A DNA stretch of 64,000 nucleotides from assembly GCA_037349315.1 (NCBI GenBank), contig JBAIAC010000001.1, forward strand, positions 1,116,001-1,180,000, given 5' to 3'. Numbering within the stretch: position 1 is the stretch's first letter; each line of letters starts with the position of its first letter. The position numbers were made by a program, and so were the translations under genes. The DNA is from Chelydra serpentina (taxonomy: Eukaryota; Chordata; Testudines; Chelydridae). Shown here piece by piece: positions 36,480 through 51,648 of the stretch. Below the pieces are notes generated by a model. It saw only the letters and a list, made by a program, of their open reading frames with translations, made no database searches and was not told where the DNA came from.

Positions 36480-37158
36480 TGTGACAGGGCAAGGCCAGAT
36501 GGCTATAGCAAAGTTGTGAGGAACCAGTATGTTAGCCCCAGGCTAAACAAATCCCTGATACCTTAGTAACCAAATGGCAGTTGCTCCAGGTTAATCAAGA
36601 CACCTGGAGATGGTTAGATTGATTGGGATACCTGAAGCCAATCAAGGACTGGCTGGAACTAGTTAAAAGCCTCCCAGTTAGTCAGTGAGGTGTGGATGTC
36701 AGGAGCTGTGGAAGGAGGTTGCGCTATTGGAGAGACCATATCAGGCACAAGGAAGGAGGCCCTGAGGTAAGGGTGAAGTGGAGTTGGAGGAAGTGGGGGC
36801 TGCTGTGGGGGAAGTAGCCCAGGGAACTGTATGTGTCCTATTTCTAAAAGGTCAGCTACCATAGCTGATACTATTAGGGTCCCTGGGCTGGAGCCCGGAG
36901 TAGAGGGTGGGCCCGGGCTCCCCACCTTTTGCCTCCCCCCAATTAATCACCAAGACTGGGAGACTACAGAGACTGTGCAAGGGAAGGTAGTTTCTCCTCA
37001 CCTCCCTCACTGGTTAAGATGAAAATGGCTCAGTAGGCTGTGACCCTTGCCTCTAGAGAGAGAAAGACTACAAGGAGGGTCACAGTGAGCCTCTGAGGCT
37101 AGCACAAATCCACCAGGAAATGCAGGATCCATGGAGACAAGGACAAAGCTTTGTCACA
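36480..37158 (+). mobile_element. Solo LTR (TGTGACAGGGC...TTTGTCACA), 679 bp
   Basis: Starts TGTGACAGGGCAAGGCCAGA and ends GCTTTGTCACA, so the ends are inverse (TGTGAC/GTCACA) as in the Gmr1-like LTRs, though the interior is unrelated. It contains CTAGTTAAAAGCCTCCCAGT (possible TATA region near 36655) and long GGAGGAAGTGGGGGCTG-type stretches. There is no internal element sequence next to it, so it is a solo LTR. Target duplication not resolved. The orientation is inferred from TG...CA only and could be the reverse. Confidence 0.55.
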
Positions 37159-37260
37159 GATGCAATAATATATCTTTAATTACTGCTATGATTACCTATG
37201 CTGGTGAACCAACTGCATTGTACAATCCAATGAACACTTCATAAACATCCATGTCATCAT

Positions 37261-37470
37261 CTACATATCACACAAAACTCCTTGCTCTTTGTTAGAGAAG
37301 ACTGTTTCATCTATCATTATCGTATACCACTTCCCAAAAATTTTCTCAGAAATATTCCTTACAATTGAAAGAGCCATGATTATCTCGTTTTCAATAACTG
37401 GACTTCTGAATTTGTTTGACTCTTTTTCAGCCACTTTGAAATATAAAGAGCATATTTTTCTGGCAAACAA
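37261..37470 (-). pseudogene. Possible hAT/ZMYM-type transposase fragment
   Basis: A 69-residue minus frame: FRSPVIENEIIMALSIVRNI, KIFGKWYTIMIDETVFSNKE and QGVLCDM. The order P.I(E/Q)NEII...W(Y/F)(T/S)I(M)IDE(T)...NKEQ resembles the DUF4371 region of hAT-derived (ZMYM/THAP12-like) proteins, where D-E is part of the catalytic core. Only this block remains and it runs into stops on both sides. Resemblance is by eye, so confidence is modest. Confidence 0.4.
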
Positions 37471-38303
37471 AGAAATTTAATAAAGTTGTAGTTCACCTCT
37501 CCACTGAAGGTAGTATTTCAAATGAAAATCTTTGTCTTGTAAGATAACATATACTAAGTATTTTCAATATTTCAGTGTTCTCATCTTTTTTCTAAGAGTA
37601 CTGAAAACGTAATATGTCACGAACATTCTCTGTGGTCTTTGAAGAATATCAACTGTTTCCTAGTGACACTTGTCTCAAGACTTTTTCCAATTAGAGAATC
37701 CAGACTGTTTGAAAACTTGGGCACCAGCCGAAGCCCAAACATCTACACAGGAATTTTACAGCCCCATAGCCTGAGCCCCTCAAACCTGAGTCAGCTGACC
37801 TGGGCCAGCTGCAGCCATGCCATGGGTCTTTTATTCCAGTGTCAACATACCCACTGTTGCTAGTCAGAATAAGGGAGCCACTGAAAGTCACCAAACCAGG
37901 GTAAGCTGAAAGAATGGCCTCATCTTCCAAAGTTACACACAGGGAAAGATTTAAGTCATGATTGATGAGGTGTCTCAGAAATATTAACAGTATCAGGCAA
38001 CTGGCATTTGATTCCAGTTGCAGGCGATGGCAGAGATAGCTCAGTACTACAACCATCAGAAGTTGATTAACTTGTTGAAAGTGTTGCTTCCTTCTTTTTA
38101 ATCAGCCATGTTTTAAGTGATTTCACTTTAGCCCCTTTAAAATAGACTTTGATTTTGTACTTCAATCACTACTCAGTAAGAATTGCGCAAGATTGCAGAA
38201 TAAAACAAAAACAAAAACCAAACCTTCCCCCCCAATACTCTGAAATATTTAGCTGGCCTCTTGGTTTTATATAGTCCCTATTTCTCTGTAGAACAGTCTA
38301 GAA
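37471..38303. other. Intron stretch without a recognised element
   Basis: Non-coding, AT-rich apart from a GC-rich part at 37720-37860 with no motif (ACACAGGAATTTTACAGCCC ... GGGCCAGCTGCAGCC). The latter may be a MITE remnant, since AGAATCCAGACTG/CCAACTGGAA-like words are inverse, but this is not secure. Confidence 0.35.
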
Positions 38304-38620
38304 CACTGGTTCTCAAAGCTGGTCTGCTGCTTGTTCAGGGAAAGCCCCTGGTGGGCCAGGCCGGTTTGTGTACCTGCCACATCCACAGGTTAGGCTGATC
38401 GCAGCTCCCACTGGCCGCGGTTCGCCGCTGCAGGCCAATGGGGGCTGCGGGAAAGGAAGCCAGCACATCCCTCGGCCCGTGCAGCTTCCTGCAGCCCCCT
38501 TTGGCCTGGAGCAGCAAACAGGGGCCAGTGGGAGCTGCGATTGGACGAACCTGCGGATGCGGCAGGTACACAAACCAGGCGTTCCCTGAACAAGCGGCAG
38601 ACCAGCTTTGAGAACCACTG
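38304..38620. mobile_element. hAT-type MITE, 317 bp, with perfect 8-bp target duplication
   Basis: Ends are a near-perfect inverted repeat: CACTGGTTCTCAAAGCTGGT at the left and the complement of CAGTGGTTCTCAAAGCTGGT at the right. The inversion continues through the interior (TTGTTCAGGGAA / TTCCCTGAACAA, CACATCCACAGGTTAGGCTG type), making it a long hairpin. The direct repeat GTCTAGAA flanks it exactly (38296-38303, 38621-38628). The end sequence and 8-bp duplication identify the hAT superfamily. Open frames of 60-100 residues on both strands reflect the palindrome. Confidence 0.85.
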
Positions 38621-38628
38621 GTCTAGAA

Positions 38629-39985
38629 TGTGGCAGAAAAAAGAATGGGAACAGCCTACTCCTGATCTGCTAATTACTATAGAAAACAATGACTTTTCTG
38701 TTTTGCTTATGTAACTTCCTGGGTTCTTCTCTCACCCAGAGACAATGACAAAGAAAACACTACAAATAAGATAGCAGCTTGAGGTCATTTGACCTCCAGG
38801 CCTGATGGGACTTGGGTCACAGGCTACAAAAGGACACCCAAAGAATCACAGTCTCCATAATGTCTAGCCTCTCCATTTTCTTCGTGAAAAGAGCATACTG
38901 ACAGGGGTGGAGAAAGACGTGAAGATCCAATCAGGAGGCTTTAGGAGTCAGCCCCAGAGGAGAGTCAGCTGGCTGGACCTATCTCTGGTTTCCCCTGAGA
39001 GAGAGAATCAGAAGTCCTCATGCACAGAGACAGAAAGAGAATCAGTAATTTTGTGAGACAAGGGAAACAGTCAGCTTAGCTGAAAAAGAGTGGGAGAAGC
39101 ACAGATGGTTAGCCCCACCCAGATGCACAGATCTCACCTCCCAAGAAGAGGTGACCCTGCTTGCTCAGCTATTTCCCAGCCAGGGAAGAAAGGAGCCAGA
39201 GCCTGCTGCAGGAAAGAACTTCAACCCAGGCCGAGATACCAAGAATCAGCTGGTACCCTGGGGGAAAAGATAGGGACTTCAAGAAGCTGAGGCCATCAGA
39301 GACTGTTCCCTGCTAGGCTGACGAGAACAAACTGAGTTATCCGTGGACTGTCCCTACTACAACAATTAGGTAATGTGAAGATAATATTCAACAGCTATTA
39401 TTTTTAACTGTAGTCCCTCCCAAATAAAAAAAAAGTTGCCTACCTCCTGGCCTTATGAAAGGATTTGGGAAAGACTGCCTGTTCTTAAGGTACCCAAAAC
39501 GGAGAATCCCCTTGTTACCCTCTGCCTCCAGTGAGAGGGAGTCTTTCTTGGGCTAGCTGGGTGTTAGCTCCCTGACACTGCTACTGCCACTGCCACTGCC
39601 ATTTCAGCCATTCAAGGTGGGCTTATGCCCACCCTTCCTTGCCTTGCAGGTTAACAACAGGTACACCCCAATCTTTGAATCCCTTTGAGTCATTCCCCTG
39701 TGATATCCAGACTGACACTGGCTACTCACAGAAATTCCAGATCCTCTGCACCCCACGATGTAGTCTAGCTTACCAGTTTTACCTTAAACCACTGCTCCTG
39801 TAAACCACACAGCACATGTGAGCACTTATAATAAAACAGAAAACCATTTATTTAAGTAAGAATTAAGATTTAACTAGAAACAAGTTAGAGTGATGGAAAT
39901 AAGTGGTTACAATACTAAACCAAATCATAAAATGCAAACATGAGTCTACACTTATCAATAGTTACCTTTCCTATCTAGTAAAGTT
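38629..39985. other. Intron stretch, possibly an LTR-element remnant
   Basis: Non-coding. A polypurine-rich part at 38890-39300 (AGAGGAGAGTCAGCTGGCTG; GAGAGAGAATCAGAAG) and a part at 39650-39950 (ACAGAAAACCATTTATTTAA) have the feel of retroelement untranslated sequence. No ends can be set. A trinucleotide-like CTGCTACTGCCACTGCCACTGCC occurs at 39578-39600. Confidence 0.35.
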
Positions 39986-40039
39986 CAGGGCACATCTACA
40001 TTTAAAACGCAGCATTAGCACAGCTGCACCGCTGCTCCA

Positions 40040-40804
40040 ATCCCTCAGACAGAGACAAACACTTACAAGATCTCTATCAAACATTCTTAAAACTACAATA
40101 CCCACCTGCTGAAGTGAAAAAACAGATTGACAGAGCCAGAAGAGTACCCAGAAGTCACCTACTACAGGACAGGCCCAACAAAGAAAATAACAGAACGCCA
40201 CTAGCTGTCACCTTCAGCCCCCAACTAAAACCTCTCCGGCGCATCATCAAAGATCTACAACCTATCCTGAAAGATGATCCCTCACTCTCACAGATCTTGG
40301 GAGATAGACCAGTCCTTGCTTACAGACAGCTCCCCCAACCTGAATCAAATACTCACCAGCAACCACACACCATACAACAAAAACACTAACCCAGGAACCT
40401 ATCCTTGCAACAAATCCCAATGCCAACTCTGTCCACATATCTATTCAAGTGACACCATCATAGGACCTAATCACATCAGCCACCCCATCTGTAGCTCATT
40501 CACCTGCACATCTACCAATGTGATGTATGCCATCATGTGCCAGCAATGCCCCTCTGCCATGTACATTGGCCAAACCGGACAATCTCTACGCAAAAGAATA
40601 AATGGACACAAATCTGACATCAGGAATCATAACATTCAAAAACCAGTAGGAGAACACTTCAATCTCTCTAATCACTCAGTGACAGACGTAAAGGTGGCAA
40701 TTTTGCAACAGAAAAACTTCAAAAACAGACTCCAACGAGAAGCTGCCGAACTTGAATTAATATGCAAACTAGATACCATTAGCTTAGGTTTGAACAGAGA
40801 CTGA
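40040..40804 (+). pseudogene. Penelope ORF fragment: C-terminal region and GIY-YIG endonuclease
   Basis: Reads KKQIDRARRVPRSHLLQDRP, KPLRRIIKDLQPILKDDPSL and LGDRPVLAYRQLP, then after a frame change the Cys-rich linker NPGTYPCNKSQCQLCPHIYS. The endonuclease follows: VMYAIMCQQCPSAMYIGQTG, QSLRKRINGHKSDIRNHNIQ and KPVGEHFNL. YAI...YIG is the GIY-YIG motif and LRKR supplies the conserved Arg. Family knowledge: this nuclease nicks the target to prime reverse transcription in Penelope elements. The RT itself is not in this copy. Confidence 0.8.
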
Positions 40805-41041
40805 GAGTGGCTTGGTTATTACAGTAATGTAAATCTATTTCCCCTAGTTAAGTATCCTCACACCTTTGTGTCAACTGTCCAAAATGGGCCATCTTGATTA
40901 TCACTTCAAAAGTTTTTTTCCCCTGCTGATAATAGTTCCTCTTAATTAATTAGCCTCTCACAGTTAGTATGGGTACTTTCACCTTTTCATGTTTCTCTGT
41001 ATGTATAAATATCTTCTTACTGTATGTTCTATTCTATGCAT

Positions 41042-41069
41042 CCGATGAAGTGGGCTGTAGCCCACGAAA
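41042..41069 (+). ncRNA. Hammerhead-ribozyme-like motif in Penelope 1
   Basis: CCGATGA, one base, a 6-bp stem GTGGGC-TGTA-GCCCAC, then GAAA. The hammerhead core is CUGAUGA-stem II-GAAA; here U4 is C. Penelope-like elements are known to carry hammerhead motifs in their terminal repeats. Copies at 45081 and (inverse) 43609 have GTGGGT-TCTA-ACCCAC, so the last pair changes from C-G to T-A together. Whether it cleaves is unknown. Confidence 0.5.
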
Positions 41070-41404
41070 GCTTATGCTCAAATAAATGTGTTAGTCTCTA
41101 AGGTGCCACAAGTACTCCTGTTCTTTTTGCTGACACAGACTAACATGGCTGCTACTCTGAAACCTGCACCGCTATAGCGCTTTAACGAAGACACTCCAAG
41201 CTGACAGGAGAGAGCATTCCCATTGGTATAGTTAATCCATGCCCCTGAGAGGCGGTAGCTATGTCAGCAGGAGAAGCTCTCCCGCTGACATTGCACTATT
41301 TACACGGAAGGTTAGGTCGGTATAATTACATTGCTCAGGCCCCCTTTTTCACACCGCTGAGCGACATAGTTATACCAATATAGGTATGTAGTCTAGACCA
41401 GACA

Positions 41405-43492
<2,088 letters not shown>

Positions 43493-43608
43493 TTTTCCTC
43501 TAGGTTACAGTGTAGTAGCCGTGTTAGTCTGTGTCAGCAAAAAGAAAATAAGAAAGAAATAAATACTTGTGGCACCTTAGAGACTAACAAATTTATTTCA
43601 GCATAAGC

Positions 43609-43636
43609 TTTCGTGGGTTAGAACCCACTTCATCGG
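43609..43636 (-). ncRNA. Hammerhead-like motif in the inverted 5' end of Penelope 2
   Basis: On the minus strand: CCGATGA, one base, GTGGGT-TCTA-ACCCAC, GAAA. It is the inverse counterpart of the motif at 45081-45108, with the same stem and core, so both ends of this element carry it. Confidence 0.45.
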
Positions 43637-43798
43637 ATGCATGGAATGAAACATACAGTAGACAGATATTTATACAGTCAGAGAAACATGATAAGGTGGA
43701 GGTGTCTATACCAATGTTAAGAGGCTAATTAATTGAGAGGAACCATAACCATGATTTCAACAATTTCCATCCCACCATCAACCTCAGTCTAGACCAGT

Positions 43799-43893
43799 CA
43801 TAGAATCATAGAATCATAGAATATCAGGGTTGGAAGGGACCTTAGGAGGTCATCTAGTCCAACCCCCTGCTCAAAGCAGGACCAATCCCCAGT
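43799..43893 (-). mobile_element. CR1/SINE 3' tail fragment inserted in Penelope 2
   Basis: TCATAGAATCATAGAATCAT, AGAATATCAGGGTTGGAAGG and CCCCCTGCTCAAAGCAGGAC are the antisense 3' end of a CR1 or Cry-type SINE, truncated after 95 bp. The Penelope sequence reads CTAGACCAG before and TCCACACAAGCGG after, with CCAGT words at both joints suggesting a short target duplication. Because only the shared tail is present, CR1 and SINE cannot be told apart. Confidence 0.75.
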
Positions 43894-43894
43894 C

Positions 43895-44867
43895 CACACA
43901 AGCGGTCCATTTCCTAGACACTACTGTGCTACTAAGCGATGGTCACATAAACACCACCCTATACCGGAAACCTACTGACCGCTATACTTACCTACATGCT
44001 TCCAGCTTCCATCCAGGACACACCACACGATCCATTGTTTACAGCCAAGCTCTAAGATACAACCGCATTTGCTCCAATCCCTCAGACAGAGACAGACACC
44101 TTCAAGATCTCTATCAAGCATTCTTAAAACTACAATACCCACCTGCTGAAGTAAAAAAACAGATTGACAGAGCCAAAAGAGTACCCAGGAGTCACCTACT
44201 ACAGGACAGGCCCAAAAAAGAAAATAACAGAACGCCACTAGCCGTCACCTTTAGCCCCCAACTAAAACCTCTCCAGCGCATCATCAAAGATCTACAACCT
44301 ATCCTAAAAGATGATCCCTCACTCTCACAGATCTTGGGGGACAGACCAATCCTCGCTTACAGACAGCCCCCCAACCTGAAGCAAATACTCACCAGCAACC
44401 ACACACCATACAACAAAAACACTAACCCAGGAACCTATCCTTGCAACAAAGCCCGATGCCAACTCTGTCCACATATCGATTCAAGTGATACCATCATAGG
44501 ACCTAATAACATCAGCCACGCCATCAGGGGATCATTCACCTGCACATCTACCAATGTGATATATGCCATCATGTGCCAGCAATGCCACTCTGCCATGTAC
44601 ATTGGCCAAACCGGACAGTCTCTATGCAAAAGAATAAACGGATATAAATCTGACATCAGGAATCATAACATTCAAAAACCAGTAGGAGAACATTTCAACC
44701 TCCCTAATCACTCAGTGACAGACTTGAAGGTAGTAATTTTGCAACAAATTAAGTCCAAAAACAGACTACAACGAGAATCTGTTGAACTCGAATTGATATG
44801 CAAACTAGATTCCATCAATTTAGGATTAAATAGAGATTTGGAATGGCTTGGCCATTACGTTAATTGA
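43895..44867 (+). pseudogene. Penelope ORF fragment: RT C-terminus and GIY-YIG endonuclease
   Basis: An open frame runs from 43830 to 44867 (345 codons), but its first 20 or so codons are read from an inserted CR1/SINE tail, so the element part starts about 43895. It reads AVHFLDTTVLLSDGHINTTL and YRKPTDRYTYLHASSFHPGH (the end of the Penelope RT), LRYNRICSNPSDRD, then KKQIDRAKRVPRSHLLQDRP, the Cys motif YPCNKARCQLCPHI and the nuclease VIYAIMCQQCHSAMYIGQTG, QSLCKRINGYKSD, GEHFNL. Compared with copy 1, LRKR is LCKR and H is Y in NGHKSD, so the Arg and a nearby His are changed. The N-terminal RT is missing. Confidence 0.8.
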
Positions 44868-45080
44868 ATGTATTTCCCTTAAGTTAACGATCCTCATTCA
44901 CACCTGTGTGTCAACTGTCCACATTGGCCATCTTGTTTATCACTTCAAAGGTTTTTCTTCCCCTGCTGTTATGGTTCCTCTCAATTAATTAGCCTCTTAA
45001 GGTTGGTTCACGCACTTCCACCTTATCATGTTTCTCTGACTGTATAAATATCTGTCTACTGTATGTTTCATTCCATGCAT

Positions 45081-45108
45081 CCGATGAAGTGGGTTCTAAC
45101 CCACGAAA
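45081..45108 (+). ncRNA. Hammerhead-like motif in the 3' end of Penelope 2
   Basis: CCGATGA, one base, GTGGGT-TCTA-ACCCAC, GAAA. The last base pair of the stem (T-A) differs from that of Penelope 1 (C-G at 41055/41060) with pairing kept, a compensatory change. The core differs from the consensus hammerhead at U4. Confidence 0.5.
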
Positions 45109-45179
45109 GCTTATGCTGAAATAAATTTGTTAGTCTCTAAGGTGCCACAAGTATTTCTTTCTTTCTTATCTTTTCCTCT

Positions 45180-48239
<3,060 letters not shown>

Positions 48240-50223
48240 AGAAATTGGCTATGAACCTGTCCTGTAACTGTTGTTCTTTGAGATGTGTTGCACATTTTCA
48301 TTCCACTTCAGGTGTGTGCATACTCAGTGCACAGTTGTTGGGGATTTTCCCCTCAGCGACAACCATCAAGCAGCATGTCCACTTTTTGCTGCCTCACACC
48401 ACCATTCGAAGCTATAAAGGCAGAGCCTCCCCCAACCCTCCTCAGTGCCTTCCTTCTGGAAGATTCAGAAAGAGAGAGGAAGGAGGATGGGCCATGGAAT
48501 GGACAAGTGCAACACATCTCAAAGGACATCTGTTACAGGACATGTTAGTAACTGCTTTCTTCTCCAAGTGATTGCACATGTCCATTCCACTTCAAGTGAC
48601 TCACAAGTAGTTCGATCAGGAGGTAGAATCAGAGTCTATCTGAATAATGATTGAATAGTGATGTCCAAATCTGGCATAATTGCTAGATTGCTGAGAGATG
48701 GCATAAAGTCAAGCAAAGGTATGCACTGATGACCAAGTTGCTGCTTTGCAAATGTTCAGAATAGGCAGCTGGCCCAGAAAAGCTGCGTGAGATCTGGTTG
48801 AATGTGCTAGCATTCTATTCAGTGACAGAACATCAGCCAAGTCAAAGCACAAATGAATACAAGAAGAAGGCCCTTCATTCTGTCTGCAATTGCCAGGAAC
48901 AATTGAGACAATGGCCTAAATGGTTTAGTCCTGTCCAGGTAAAATGCTAACAATCCTCTAATGTCTAATGTGTGGAGCCTCTCCTCATCCCTATGATTAT
49001 GAGGCTTAGGGGGAAAAAGTTGGCAAATATATTGCCTGATTGATGTGGAAGTGAGGTCCACCTTGGTGAGAAACTTCAAATGGGGGTGTAGGAATACCTT
49101 TATTTTTGTAGAAGTTTGTATATAGAGGTCCAGAAACTAGTACTCGTAATTCACCCGCTCTCCTGGCTGAGGTGATTGCATCAGAAAAGTCTATCTTCAT
49201 AGAGAGATAGAGCAATGAACAGGTAGCCAACGGTTCCAAAGGAGGACCCATTAGCTTTTCTAATGCCAGGTTTAAGTCTTAAGGGGGAATAGGATCCTGT
49301 ACTTGAGGATATAACTGCCCCAAACCCTGCACAAATCTAACTGAAAGGATTGGAGAAAAATGAACAATTATCAATAGGTGACAGGTGCCACAAGGACTCC
49401 TTGTTGTTTTAGCTGCTAGATAGACCTTGATGGAACTAATAGCAAGACCTTGTTGTTTCAAGTAAAACAAATAGTCCAACACATGATGGAGCAGAGCCCA
49501 GACAGAGTGAATGCCTTTTTGCTGGGAGCAAATGGAGAATCTCTTACATTTTGCAAGGTAAGTAAACCCAGGAAAGGCTTTTTACTATTTACAAGTACAT
49601 CTTGAATCCCTTTTGAACAAACCTCCTCCTGAGGAGTTAGCCATGGAGCAGCTAGACTTTCAGATGGAGGGCCTGCAGGTTAGGGTGGAGGAGGTGACCA
49701 TGGTCCTGAGAGATCAAGTCTGAGTCCAGTTGGTAGTGGCAAGAGGGCTCTGTATGAAAGGGTCGGCTTAGTGGAAAACCAATGTTGCTGAGATCATACT
49801 GGATCTATGAGTATGACGCGAGCATGGTGCTGCCTGATATATTCAACAACATTATGGAGAGGAGTGAAACTGGAGGAAAAGCATATGGGAGCTTGTCTGT
49901 CCAAGGCAACAGGAAAGCATCCATCAGAGACTGTGGGCTGTGACCTGCTCAAGAACAAATCTGATGACACTTCCTGTTGACTTTTGTTAAAACAGGTCTA
50001 TATGGGGAGTCTCCTACAGTTGGAAAATGTATCTGGCTGTGTCTGGTAGGAGAGACCATGGTTACTCGTAAAAGATCTGCTTAACCCATCTGCAAGATTG
50101 TTTTGAACACCTGGAAGGTTAGAGGCTTTGAGATGGATTGAGTTAGCAATACAAAAGTACCACATTGCATCCTCACACTGCCAAGTTGACCATGCCCTCT
50201 TTGCCTGTTCTCTTAGAACATGG
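48240..50223 (-). mobile_element. DIRS-like element D, 3' part with tyrosine recombinase remnant
   Basis: Terminal-repeat words GTTCTTTGAGATGTGTTGCA and TCATTCCACTTCAGGTGTGT (48272-48320) and a second set near 48560-48600 match the DIRS A 3' repeat. The recombinase follows on minus (49482-48819): LFYLKQQGLAISSIKVYLAA, GPPLEPLATCSLLYLSMKID, FSDAITSARRAGELRVLVSG, then YICQLFPPKPHNHRDEERLH and RGLLAFYLDRTKPFRPLSQL. SAR(R)AGEL corresponds to the SARRVSEL box of this family. Several frameshifts break it. Upstream (49560-50223) is decayed internal sequence. It is cut at 50223 by the Gmr1-like LTR. Confidence 0.6.
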
Positions 50224-51356
50224 TGTGACGGTGTACCCCATAAAGCTTTATGGGGAGAGGCTTATAAATGTATACATGATGTAACTGGAATATGTTTTAT
50301 GCTACATGTGCCATGTAACATATCTCTGTGAAAGTTATGACCTACTGAATCTATTCCTCCTGTTTGTATGCATGTATCATTGTTGTAATTGAAGTTATGA
50401 ATATTGGTTTTATATTTGCTGGTTTTATGCATAGCCTTTGTAAGAGCATGGGACCAGGTCTAGAGGAAAGAATGTGCAAGTTAAAAACAAGCACTTAACA
50501 GACAAAAGAAGTTGCAGACCCCATTCCACATCGGGGCCTGGTCAGGAATGCAACTGGTTGGGCTGGTTACCGAGGGGTGCATGGACATGTGACTTGCCCA
50601 TGTGATCCCAAAACTCCATGGTAACATGATGTTACACAGGGAGGGGAAAAAGACTATAAAATCCCGGGGGAGACCCTTCCATTTTGTCTTCAGCTGGCTA
50701 AAGAGAGAGATACACTCCACCCCCCAAGGACACACCTGAAAGAGACTGAACAAAGGACAAAGACAATAGGGGGGTGAGTGATTGCTGGACCCAGGCTAAG
50801 AGGAAGATAGCCTGTTTACTGGACCTAGTGAGGTTGTTATCTGTACACAGGGTGATTAGACATAGAACTGCGTGTTCTATTTTATTTTATTTGGTAATTC
50901 ACTTTGTTCTGTCTGTCACTACTTGGAATCACTTAAATCCTACTTTCTGTACTTATTAAAATCACTTTTTACTTATTACGTTGCCTGGAGTACGAGTTGT
51001 TACCTGGGGAAGGCAAACAGCTGTGCATATCCTTCTATCTTTGAAATAGAAGGCGAACTATTTATGAGTTTGCCCTGTATAAGCTTTATACAGGGGAAAA
51101 CGGATTTATTAAGGGTGTGAACCTCTTTGGGAGTTGGGCACCTGGGTGTCAAAGGAAAGAGCGCTTCCAGGAGCCTTACAATTGTTCGTGGACTTGGTTC
51201 GGACCTGGGTCTGTGTTTGCAGCAGAACAGTGGAATCTGGCTCAAAACAGGATTCAGGAGTCCCAAGCTGGAAAAGGCCTGGAAGCAGGGGCAGAAGTAG
51301 CCTTGGCACACCAGGTGGCAGCACCAAGCAGGTCTCTGTGATCCCAACCCGTCACA
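50224..51356 (+). repeat. Gmr1-like element 5' LTR, 1133 bp
   Basis: TGTGACGGTGTACC at the start and ACCCGTCACA at the end give matching inverted termini (TGTGACGG/CCGTCACA). A TATA box TATAAAA lies at 50654-50660. The 3' 370 bp are also found as a fragment at 13970-14342. It interrupts DIRS element D at the left. Confidence 0.85.
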
Positions 51357-51357
51357 G

Positions 51358-51376
51358 TGGCGTAGTCGAGCAGGAT
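51358..51376 (+). other. Primer binding site, tRNA-Ser type
   Basis: One base after the LTR, TGGCGTAGTCGAGCAGGAT. The 3' end of vertebrate tRNA-Ser (…CCTGCCGACTACGCCA) is complementary to TGGCGTAGTCGGCAGG, so 11 bases match, then an extra A, then GCAGGAT matches again. It is the best candidate primer site. The one-base bulge could be a mutation. Confidence 0.55.
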
Positions 51377-51648
51377 CTGTGCACAGCTGATTGCTTTGAG
51401 ATACTGGTAGTGATTTTAAGTGAGTTTTAAGTGTGGTGGCTGGAAAACAGACAAAGTGGTTACTGTTTTGTTATTTTCTGTTTGCTTATTTCGGGTAAGG
51501 GACGTAGGGACAGAAAAGGAAACAAAATAAGTTACAGTAAAGATCAGGGGAGCTGGAAAAGTCTCGTAACTGAAAAGCTCCTGAGCTGAGGGCAGTCCAG
51601 TTTCAGTGAACTGCAGAGGGGCGTGGCCTAGCACTAGACAGCAATAAG

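Larger units (their letters stand above)
40034..41163 (+). mobile_element. Penelope-like retroelement 1, 5' truncated, with GIY-YIG domain
   Basis: Flanked by a perfect direct repeat CTGCACCGCT (40024-40033 and 41164-41173). It carries the end of the RT-connection region and the GIY-YIG endonuclease, then a 3' region with a hammerhead-like hairpin (41042-41069) and the terminal words AAATGTGTTAGTCTCTAAGG, TGCCACAAGTACTCCTGTTC and ACTAACATGGCTGCTACTCT. The first coding words (CSNPSDRD, DLYQ.FLK) match the second copy at 44070-44130. A frameshift lies near 40330. It is nested in a MITE, so it is younger than that MITE. Confidence 0.85.
39986..41404. mobile_element. hAT-like MITE interrupted by a Penelope-like element
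   Basis: The left end CAGGGCACATCTACATTT and the right end TATGTAGTCTAGACCAGAC are roughly inverse. Interior words such as TAGTTAATCCATGCCCCTGA, GAGAGGCGGTAGCTATGTC and GGTCGGTATAATTACATTGC belong to a non-coding repeat I associate with turtle genomes. A Penelope-like element (40034-41163) with a 10-bp target duplication sits between CTGCACCGCT and its repeat. Outer target duplication unclear. Confidence 0.5.
43502..45170 (+). mobile_element. Penelope-like retroelement 2 with inverted terminal copies
   Basis: Flanked by direct repeats TTTTCCTCT (43493-43501 and 45171-45179). The left 43515-43760 is the inverse of the right end 44900-45168: the strings GTGGCACCTTAGAGACTAAC, AGCATAAGCTTTCGTGGGTT and CACTTCATCGGATGCATGGA are found complemented at the 3' side. 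A 95-bp CR1/SINE tail is inserted at 43799-43893. The coding part (43900-44867) is the RT C-terminus plus GIY-YIG endonuclease. An inverted copy of the terminal repeat at the 5' side is a known Penelope arrangement. Confidence 0.85.

Noticed and set aside
36480..37158. Gmr1-like LTR because of the TGTGAC/GTCACA ends
   Set aside because: Only the terminal 6 bases agree with the LTRs at 50224 and 60333; the interior is unrelated, so it is listed as a separate solo LTR.
38313..38689. Frames of about 75-101 codons on both strands as a gene
   Set aside because: They are produced by the palindromic hAT MITE; both strands give the same words (TYLPHPQVR-like) because the element is a hairpin.
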